From contig WSYJ01000060.1 in assembly GCA_020186115.1 (NCBI GenBank), forward strand, positions 558,001 to 622,000: a stretch of 64,000 nt of DNA, in the 5' to 3' direction. Origin of the DNA: Histomonas meleagridis. Taxonomy: Eukaryota; Parabasalia; Tritrichomonadida; Dientamoebidae. The translations under genes were made by a program, and so were the position numbers. Of the stretch, positions 57,870-64,000 are shown piece by piece (position 1 is the first letter of the stretch; each line of letters begins with the position of its first letter). The notes under the pieces are model-generated. The model was given only the letters and a program-made list of their open reading frames with translations. It searched no databases and had not been told where the DNA came from.

Positions 57870-57933
57870 AACCGTTTAAAAATTCATAGTGGCAGAAACG
57901 GTTTTATTGACGGTTATGGTCTGGCCTTTATCA
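57870..57933 (+). promoter_or_regulatory. Ribosomal-protein promoter of eL30, probably bidirectional
   Basis: AACCGTTT (57870-57877), AAACGGTTTT (57897-57906), GACGGTTAT (57909-57917) and TGGCCTTTATCA (57922-57933) precede the eL30 ATG. The last includes CCTTT fused to TCA, the M5/initiator arrangement known from Trichomonas. The first element may serve the divergent gene. Confidence 0.6.
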
Positions 57934-57935
57934 AG

Positions 57936-58274
57936 ATGGGACGCAAGAACATCACAAAAGCTCGTGAATCCATCATTAGCAGCCTCAGCCTTGTTACCAA
58001 ATCTGGAAAGTACAGCCTTGGCATTGAACAGACTTTAAGAACACTCCGTTCAGGTCAAGCCAAACTTGTTATCTTTGCATCAAACATTGCTCCATCACAA
58101 AAGTCCCTCATCGAATACTATGCTATGCTTAGCCAATGCGATATTCTTCCTTTTGATGGAGATAATGTAGATCTTGGAACAGCCTGTGGTAAATATTTCC
58201 GTTCATCTGTTATCACAATCATTGATGCAGGTGAATCTGAAATTCTCAAAATGATCAAGGAAAAGTCCGAGTAA
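57936..58274 (+). CDS. RPL30: Ribosomal protein eL30
   Basis: 112 residues, full family length. The L7Ae/L30e fold is clear: INSSLSLVTKSGKY-type start (ESIISSLSLVTKSGKYSLG), RTLRSGQAKLVIFASN, KSLIEYYAMLSQCDI and DLGTACGKYFRSSVITI. It is a large-subunit ribosomal protein. The stop is TAA in the context TAAA, which in trichomonads can double as the polyadenylation signal. The promoter matches that of eL14. Confidence 0.97.
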   Translation: MGRKNITKARESIISSLSLVTKSGKYSLGIEQTLRTLRSGQAKLVIFASNIAPSQKSLIEYYAMLSQCDILPFDGDNVDLGTACGKYFRSSVITIIDAGESEILKMIKEKSE

Positions 58275-58661
58275 ACACAAAATGATAACTAATTTTATTT
58301 TTTGATAATTAGTTTATTTCAATTTATTGCAAAGTTGTTCGCTTATACTCACAAGTGGTTCACATTACCTGTTTATAATTATGAAAGTTTTTCAAAGAGA
58401 TTACATTAATTTGTGATAAAATCTGTTACTTATTTTTCTCTTTTAATACGTACTAAATAACTAGAGTGGAATTAGTACATTCCATATTTTCAAAATTTTA
58501 TTGTGAATCTTATAAATTTTTTTGTGAATAAATTGATTATGAAAAATTATAAAAACTTGCCAAACTCCTTTATTAAAAACGTTACTACTTTTAAAGGAAT
58601 ATTCACCAAAAATCAATTTTATTTTTTGATTTATTGAGTCCGAAATTAGCCTTAATTTGAG
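58275..58661. other. Convergent intergenic region
   Basis: 387 bp of AT-rich DNA between the 3' ends of eL30 and the Mei2-like gene. No feature recognised. Confidence 0.45.
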
Positions 58662-59351
58662 CTAGACAAATGCTTTTCTCCTAAGTCCTCCAGGCACTGA
58701 GAACTTGATAGAAATGCGAGCATTATAAATTGATGCTCCGTCCATTTCTTTGAACGCTTCAGCAGATCCTCTTATATCCCAATACTCTATAAAACGCTGC
58801 ATTGGCTTTTGTGGCGTTCCACGAATTTGTTTTATTTCGCCGAATTTCGAAAACACTTTGGATAATTGCTGATTATTTATCGAAGGCGTCAAATGAAATA
58901 GAACAATTGTCCCATTGTTAATTGGTTCTGATCCAGGGAGAGACTTTGGAACAGAATATTTAACAGTAATTTCACGATCTCCTATTTTCATTCCATTAAA
59001 CATATCATGGAACATTACTGAATGCCTTAAATCAAAGAATTCCATATGGACAGATCCATCACTGTTCATTTCGAAATAATTCAATACTGTTGGGGGATTT
59101 ATTAATTCATGCATATTTTCTTGTGTAAATTTTTTTTCAAGATTATAAACCTCAACAGAGCGGCTTTCAAGTTCGGAAGGAGATGTCACCTCTCTATCAG
59201 GTCTATTGATTACAGGAATTGGTGGATTTGGAGGTGCTTCAAATGTAGGGATCTTTAACAAAGAGTACTGGTTAAGATCATTTGGTGAAAAGCTCCTCCC
59301 ATAACTTGGAGGAGTTTCGATGAAGAATCCCCAGTCTTCGTCTGTTGTCAT
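58662..59351 (-). CDS. Mei2-like RNA-binding protein with two RRMs
   Basis: A 229-residue protein. After a Pro-rich N-terminus, a degenerate RRM spans about 65-132 (VEVYNLEKKFTQENMHELIN). A clear second RRM spans about 143-225 with Mei2-family features: NNGTIVLFHLTPSINNQQLS, FSKFGEIKQIRGTP, RFIEYWDIRGS and SVPGGLRR. In Mei2/AML proteins this corresponds to RRM2 (NxGTLVVFNLD, GEIKEIRETP, RPGGARR). The hallmark third RRM of Mei2 is absent. RNA-binding regulator by homology. ATATACGGTTAT lies upstream of the ATG. Confidence 0.87.
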   Translation of the reverse strand: MTTDEDWGFFIETPPSYGRSFSPNDLNQYSLLKIPTFEAPPNPPIPVINRPDREVTSPSELESRSVEVYNLEKKFTQENMHELINPPTVLNYFEMNSDGSVHMEFFDLRHSVMFHDMFNGMKIGDREITVKYSVPKSLPGSEPINNGTIVLFHLTPSINNQQLSKVFSKFGEIKQIRGTPQKPMQRFIEYWDIRGSAEAFKEMDGASIYNARISIKFSVPGGLRRKAFV

Positions 59352-60057
59352 TGAAGAAATGGAATGAAACGTTATATACGGTTATGCTATTCAAATCTGA
59401 AGAAGAATTGAATCGCAAAAATTTTATGCGGGAGTTGTAAAATCAATCTTTACAGCTGTAAAGCTTATAATTTAATTGAAAATTTTGAATGGTTCAAAAT
59501 TTTGACTTTTTGTAGGCACAGTTCGAGATTTTGTGTAAAATAATTTCAATTTTTCATTTCATACCATTAATTCTTCGCTTATATAATGATATTATCAATA
59601 TGTTTTTATAACAATACGTGAAGGCGTGCTTCTTATTTCGGACAATAATTAAATTATCAATATTTAACAGGTCTATTATGTGGATGTAAGAGGTGTTCGA
59701 AGGACAGCAGTCAATTGAACCAGAAGATTTTTACACACAATTTTGTGATGTTTACACTAAGAAATTTCACGAACAATTATAAAAAATGCCTCTTGTCACA
59801 ATAATTTACATCACTAATAATAAAATGCCTTTTTTTAAAACGTATTGATTGATACTAATTTATCATTACCTTTCATACTTTTTTTATCAATCCAAAACAG
59901 GAAACCATCCAATCTTTTTTCTTTGATGGATGTTACCAGAATGTATTTGAATCAATAGAAAAAGTCAACATTTTAATTTCAAAGCATTACACAACCTCCT
60001 CACATCTTTTATCGTTTAGAGGACGTTTATTATTCACAAAACCGTTTAAGGAAAGCG
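59352..60057. other. Intergenic region
   Basis: 706 bp between divergent genes. A 30-codon plus-strand stretch at 59690-59782 is protein-like (VFEGQQSIEPEDFYTQFCDV) with stops on both sides and no ATG, probably a relic. AAAACCGTTT at 60038-60047 precedes the next ATG. Confidence 0.45.
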
Positions 60058-60429
60058 ATGGAACCAGAAAGCCGCACAATTCTTCCTATCTTAACTCTGA
60101 GCCCAAAAAAAAGATATTACTTGTTGGAAGCAGAACCTTATTCAAACGAAATAATATTAAACAAAAAAGATGTTATTGATGGAATTAATAAAAATCTCTT
60201 AAGATTATTCGGAACTGCAGAAATCAACAATATACCAATTGATGTCATCGAAAAAGATACTAATATGTTTGTTGTTTCAACAGACATATCAAAATCTGTC
60301 GCTCTTAGATCTGGCTTATTATTATCTCCAAACAATTCGCGAATTCATAACTTTAGAGTTCTTTCTGAGGCATCCTTTCTTCAATCCCTTTTACATGATA
60401 GTCGTCTATACTTCTCACCTTTGCTATAA
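60058..60429 (+). CDS. Pop5/Rpp14-like RNase P/MRP subunit
   Basis: A 123-residue protein. The start KKRYYLLEAEPYSNEIILNK followed by DVIDGINKNLLRLFG matches the Pop5 opening (RYLL.E, then helix). MFVVSTDISKSVALRSGLLL fits the central strand-helix, and FRVLSEASFLQSLL the final helix. Pop5 is a protein subunit of RNase P and MRP, which process tRNA and rRNA precursors. The similarity is short, so the assignment is moderate. The ATG is 10 nt after an AAAACCGTTT element. Confidence 0.6.
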   Translation: MEPESRTILPILTLSPKKRYYLLEAEPYSNEIILNKKDVIDGINKNLLRLFGTAEINNIPIDVIEKDTNMFVVSTDISKSVALRSGLLLSPNNSRIHNFRVLSEASFLQSLLHDSRLYFSPLL

Positions 60430-61135
60430 TATGATGTTTTTTTGGTATAAATAAGTAACTCATTTCCCGAGAATTTATTAAAAATAAAATTTAACATCTC
60501 TAATTGATCCAAAAAGGCCATCTAAAAAAATTAGGAACATTTTCTGATAAATAAATGTTAATATTAAGATATTTTTTTGATCAGAAACAATATAGGAAAT
60601 TTTAAAATAATTTTTATGCACACACATTAAAAAGATTAATTATTTAGATTTATCTCTCAGATTATGTCATTTATTATTACGTTAAATGTGATTATCTGCT
60701 ACAGAAAAACAATTAACAAATGAGATTCTTTCCACAATTCATTAAAGCCATTTCTTGTAAAATTTTTTTCATCATGAAAAATGCTTTTTTTTAAGTGCAA
60801 TCATTTTTGCATTCTCTTCCAATTATCTTCAATAACCATCCATTTTTAGAGTAGAGGTATTCATAAATACATAGCCCCTGTAAGGATACTGATTATTGGA
60901 ACGTTTACATCTTTTTCTTTGCTTGTGATGCGTCAAGATTGTGAGTCTTATTTCAAATAAAATCATCCTCAAATTCCCAAAAGCAATAACTTTTCAAAAG
61001 GAAATGTGGATCAGCCACTGAAAAATCAGTGCAGATAAACGGTTTGCCTCAATTATTGTTTTTGTTTACATTAAGTTTGAAAGATTTCAGCGGTTTTTGC
61101 TTGGTCCTTTGCCGATTCAAATACCCACAAAGCAA
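60430..61135. other. Intergenic region
   Basis: 706 bp of AT-rich DNA. AAACGGTTT at 61037-61045 is a likely promoter element of the OSBP gene. A TTG-initiated frame starting at 61097 adds 13 residues to that gene but lacks support. Confidence 0.45.
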
Positions 61136-62326
61136 ATGCTTCCAATAAATAGAGGAGAGGCTCCGCATACTAACAAAGAAGTTGGTAAACTTGGAGATGT
61201 TAAATATTATAATTCTTCTTATACATCTTTTCCTCGTCATGAACTTAATCCACCTGACCAAGACTATGCTCGTGAACGTTTTAATGCAATCAATCACAAC
61301 ACAAAAGAAGGTGTAAAACCAATGACCAAAGAAGAACAAGAATTCGAAAGAAGTTTAAATTGGAAATTAATCAAAAAATTCACAATGGCTATCTTCAAAA
61401 TGGATGTAACAAGGTTTAGTTTCCCTGTTGGTTATAACGAGCCTCGTACTTTCCTTGAGCGCTCAGCTGATCTTTTTGGTTTTCTTACCCAAATTTATTT
61501 GGATCGTGCCGAAAATTGTAATGATCCCTCAATGCGTCTTGCCAACGTTGCTGTTGGTATTGCTGCTGGGTATCATTATTATCTTCAGCAAAAGAAGCCA
61601 TGGAATCCAGTTCTTGGAGAAACATATATCGGAAGATGGGAAAATGATGTTACTATCTATGGTGAGCAAACTAGCCACCACCCACCAGTTTCACAAATCC
61701 AAATTGTGACACCTAATAACAAATGGAAGATTAATGCCAAATTCAATTTTGCTATTGACACTGGTATTACACGTATTGATATTCTCCAAAAGGGACTCAC
61801 TGAACTTGAGTTTGGTGATGGAACTCATATCGAATGGGAATTCCCAATTATTGCTGTTACAGGATTACTTCATGGAGATCGCGTTGTTAAAGTTAGCGGC
61901 GTTGTTGAGATCAAAGATACAACACATAACCTTATTGCAGTGATTGATGTTAATCCTACACCATCAAAAACAAATGGAATTAAGAAATCTCGACCAACCA
62001 CAATATATGGTGGAGTTGCACCAATTCCATCCAACGTTGATAAAAAGGAAAAGAAATCCCTTCAGTTCAACCCAGTTATCAAAGGCGATTATTGTGATAA
62101 ATTATTTATCGGAGATGAAAAAGCTTGGGACATTAATGAGAACATTGTCAAGAGACCAAACAAGCAAGTCGATGATGACGAAATTTTACCATCAGATTGC
62201 AGATATCGAATTGATAGAGGATATCTTATTGAAGGTAATATGGATGTTGCTGACAAAGCCAAGACTATTATGGAAGAGTGTCAGCGTCACGACTATAAAC
62301 TTAGGGAAAGCATTCCTAAACATTAG
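61136..62326 (+). CDS. Oxysterol-binding-protein-related lipid transfer protein
   Basis: 396 residues from the ATG at 61136. It is a stand-alone ORD without PH or ankyrin domains, like short yeast Osh proteins. The family fingerprint EQTSHHPPVS lies at about residues 177-186, after KPWNPVLGETYIGRW. Lipid transfer or sensing (sterol or other lipid/PI4P exchange at membrane contacts) is the known role. The N-terminal lid has RFSFPVGYNEPRTFLERSAD, typical of ORD entrances. Confidence 0.95.
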   Translation: MLPINRGEAPHTNKEVGKLGDVKYYNSSYTSFPRHELNPPDQDYARERFNAINHNTKEGVKPMTKEEQEFERSLNWKLIKKFTMAIFKMDVTRFSFPVGYNEPRTFLERSADLFGFLTQIYLDRAENCNDPSMRLANVAVGIAAGYHYYLQQKKPWNPVLGETYIGRWENDVTIYGEQTSHHPPVSQIQIVTPNNKWKINAKFNFAIDTGITRIDILQKGLTELEFGDGTHIEWEFPIIAVTGLLHGDRVVKVSGVVEIKDTTHNLIAVIDVNPTPSKTNGIKKSRPTTIYGGVAPIPSNVDKKEKKSLQFNPVIKGDYCDKLFIGDEKAWDINENIVKRPNKQVDDDEILPSDCRYRIDRGYLIEGNMDVADKAKTIMEECQRHDYKLRESIPKH

Positions 62327-62366
62327 AATATTCTATTAAAATTTGATTTTTTCTAATTTCTTATTT

Positions 62367-63401
62367 TTATTTCTGTTCTTGTTTAGCCTTCAGCGAAGCG
62401 ACAATTTGTTCTGTCGAGGGTACATTACTCTTTTGGAGGTCTGCCTCGGTGACGGTTTGAATTTCCTCGACGGTTTGGAGTGCCCCGTCGACCGTTTTCT
62501 TGTTGAGTTCTTTTTGTTTTCTTCGTTTTTCACCTGTTTTATGTTTCAGGAAATATTCACCGCTTTCAATTTGTCGATCGATTTCGGTGTCTTTCGGATA
62601 ATCCGGTAAAATGTTCTTGTTTCTAATTTTTCTCTTGAACTTCTTCTTCTTTTTGTTCATCTTCTTGAATTTGGGTAGAAAACGGTCCCAGTCTTGATTG
62701 GCGAGCTCGGGGCGCTTCATGAGGTCGCGCTTGACCATAAGCGTCTTAATGTGGTACACGGGATGGATGTTATTCATACAATCTGTGGCTACTTTCTGAA
62801 CTGTTCTTAATCCTTCTGGTGGTCCGATCGCGGCAACTGTATGTCCTTGTACTAAGATATAACACTTGGTAAGAAGTTCTAAAGCTTTAAGCGTATCACC
62901 ATTGGGGCCAATTAAACGTTGGCGACGTTTAATAAAGCGTTCTGTATTTCTGATATCACGACCAATGACAATGATCATTGACTCAACGTCATCATCAAGA
63001 ACACGAACCGCATTTTCAAATGGTACTGATCGTGCTAATAACTTGATTAAATCGCGACATCGGATAATTGCACATGGATCCCAGGTTTCATTGGTGGTAC
63101 GAACAACCATAACACCATCTTTGGTATCAAGAGTACAATCAATCCCCAAAGTTTTAAGTTTTTCTTCAACTTTGGGCCAAATATCAGTCAGATAACGTTC
63201 GCGATAATGAGGAAATAGAACTGCAAATGAAGACTCTTCTAAGAGAGGGTGTTTCATATCCCCTTTTTGAAATGGGCGCAGAAATTCTGGATCAAGTTCC
63301 TGCTGCTCCATTTTTTCTTTGGTCTTCCGATTAACGGTTGCTAATAAACGGCTTCCATAAAAATCTTCTTTTGGGTGAAATGTATTGTTTGATGAAAACA
63401 T
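62367..63401 (-). CDS. KRR1: KRR1-type small-subunit processome protein
   Basis: 344 residues from the ATG at 63401 (MFSSNNTFHPKEDFYG). It contains the KRR1 KH-domain core: DPCAIIRCRDLIKLLARSVP, FIKRRQRLIGPNGDTLKALE, CYILVQGHTVAAIGP and NNIHPVYHIKTLMVKRDL. A Lys-rich segment (KKMNKKKKKFKRK) and the conserved ESGEYFLKHKTGEKRR follow. KRR1 acts in 18S rRNA maturation in the nucleolus. The TTG-initiated extension was not used. The GC content is higher than that of neighbouring genes. Confidence 0.96.
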   Translation of the reverse strand: MFSSNNTFHPKEDFYGSRLLATVNRKTKEKMEQQELDPEFLRPFQKGDMKHPLLEESSFAVLFPHYRERYLTDIWPKVEEKLKTLGIDCTLDTKDGVMVVRTTNETWDPCAIIRCRDLIKLLARSVPFENAVRVLDDDVESMIIVIGRDIRNTERFIKRRQRLIGPNGDTLKALELLTKCYILVQGHTVAAIGPPEGLRTVQKVATDCMNNIHPVYHIKTLMVKRDLMKRPELANQDWDRFLPKFKKMNKKKKKFKRKIRNKNILPDYPKDTEIDRQIESGEYFLKHKTGEKRRKQKELNKKTVDGALQTVEEIQTVTEADLQKSNVPSTEQIVASLKAKQEQK

Positions 63402-63685
63402 GATGCATTCTGTATTTAACTTACTTATGTTCAAATTATTTTAGCAATATGCAATTTCCTCTAAATCCTCTTAAATTGTGATGAATCTTTTGGAAAAAAT
63501 AAATAACATTTCTTTAAAGATATCTCTCACACTTGTTATTATAGTAACTTCCATTTGTAGAAACTGCCTTGAAAAATATGTAGATCGACAACAAAATCTG
63601 AAATAAATCATTAATTTTTATATAGTTTGTTAGCAAATAGAAATTTTAATACACCTTCAGTCCCAAAAATATTATTTAATTGTGT

Positions 63686-64000
63686 TTAATTGTTTATATC
63701 ATCGCCCCAAGTTTTATAATAAAAAATTGGCGCGCCTATTTGTGTTAAAATTTCGGCTTCTGTCAATTGAACAAAGTTTGGCGCCTTGAGAACGGATGGA
63801 ATTTCTCCAAAGCCTTTGATGATACGGTAGTTCTTAAATGGTGAAACAGGAGAATATGCTTGGAATTTATAGCCATTGGCTTGAATTTGAGTTTCTTTGA
63901 ATCCATCTTTGGAATGTGGAGTATATTGTTTACAAGCAATGCTGAGAAGAGGCTTTGTATATGTGTAATCAGAGCGAGTAAAATCAAGATCAGAAATGGG
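63686..64000 (-). CDS. C-terminal part of an unidentified protein (5' end beyond window)
   Basis: An open minus-strand frame enters from the right edge and ends at TAA (63686-63688), giving 104 residues. It reads SDLDFTRSDYTYTKPLLSIA, CKQYTPHSKDGFKETQIQAN, YKFQAYSPVSPFKNYRIIKG and finally FYYKTWGDDINN. Composition and codon use are clearly coding. Starts are outside the window, so an ATG-based search would miss it or pick a wrong frame. I do not recognise the family. Confidence 0.75.
   Translation of the reverse strand, partial: PISDLDFTRSDYTYTKPLLSIACKQYTPHSKDGFKETQIQANGYKFQAYSPVSPFKNYRIIKGFGEIPSVLKAPNFVQLTEAEILTQIGAPIFYYKTWGDDINN

Noticed and set aside
62866-63195. Plus-strand 109-codon frame opposite KRR1
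   Set aside because: It is an antisense shadow of the conserved KRR1 core.
63729-63738. E2F-like TTGGCGCGCC near the right edge, and TTGGCGCC at 63779-63786
   Set aside because: Both lie inside the open C-terminal coding frame ending at 63686, so they are explained by codons rather than regulation.
1-64000. tRNA, rRNA or canonical GTATGT...ACTAACACACAG introns
   Set aside because: I looked for T-loop (GGTTCRA) contexts and trichomonad intron signals by eye and found no convincing case; this is not a computed search.

Overview
The window looks like nuclear DNA from a parabasalid flagellate, most probably a Tritrichomonas-type trichomonad. The DNA is AT-rich. Genes are short-spaced and almost all intronless, on both strands. 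The families are typical of trichomonads: a BspA-like LRR_5 surface protein, DUF3447/ankyrin proteins, R2R3 and single-repeat Myb proteins. A Meckelin (TMEM67) homologue points to a flagellate, and eukaryotic housekeeping genes (eL14, eL30, KRR1, BUD31, Tra1/TRRAP-like, Sec24, Cdc20-like, ubiquitin E2, OSBP) exclude a bacterium. The species is an inference; no rRNA gene is present. Where the longest open frame begins at TTG or GTG, I moved the start to the first in-frame ATG.

Layout. 1-5.4 kb: a Myb/SANT-like protein, a Dpy-30-motif protein and an LRR-PP2C phosphatase. 5.9-8.1 kb: a DUF3447/ankyrin gene whose last six repeats are separated by non-coding spacers at an exact 170-bp period. 8.2-17.8 kb: a small protein, a TBC-domain protein, an HMG-box protein, an ER thioredoxin-fold protein, a ubiquitin E2, a tiny membrane protein, an unknown helical protein and a tail-anchored coiled-coil protein. 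18.6-23 kb: an ARM-fold protein, a tetraspanin-like membrane protein and an R2R3 Myb factor. 23.2-26.9 kb (minus strand): a second DUF3447/ankyrin gene with 14 downstream repeat units of the same interrupted kind. 27.3-38.4 kb: a DMT-type transporter, a Cdc20/Cdh1-like APC/C activator and a 2.6-k residue Tra1/TRRAP-like pseudokinase. 38.4-43.4 kb: a long gene-poor stretch with a relic membrane-protein tail, then the BspA-like gene. 43.7-49.2 kb: eL14, a secreted 19-residue-repeat protein, a second Myb/SANT-like paralogue, a Cys-rich secreted protein, a Maf pyrophosphatase and BUD31. 49.8-64 kb: Meckelin and Sec24 (head to head), a redox-inactive PDI-like protein, an RPA-C-like OB-fold protein, an At4g15545-like coiled-coil protein, eL30, a Mei2-like RRM protein, a Pop5/Rpp14-like protein, OSBP, KRR1 and a truncated unknown gene.

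The most unusual feature is the pair of ankyrin arrays. Single-repeat coding blocks (usually 90 nt) alternate with AT-rich spacers (usually exactly 80 nt). The spacers shift the frame, carry stops and have conserved ends, but show no GT-AG or trichomonad GTATGT/ACTAACACACAG signals. Nineteen of 20 repeat units keep an open ankyrin frame; differences of one or two nucleotides are otherwise confined to spacers. This fits one-repeat-per-exon genes with an unrecognised intron-like (or otherwise skipped or excised) element. It could also be an array in early decay.

Two regulatory patterns also stand out. Many start codons lie just downstream of AACCGTT/AACGGTT (Myb-recognition-like) elements; the two ribosomal protein genes combine these with TGGCCTTT. 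E2F-like GGCGCC/TTCCCGCG elements occur in the upstream regions of the two Myb/SANT-like paralogues and the HMG-box gene, and I saw them in no other intergenic region here.
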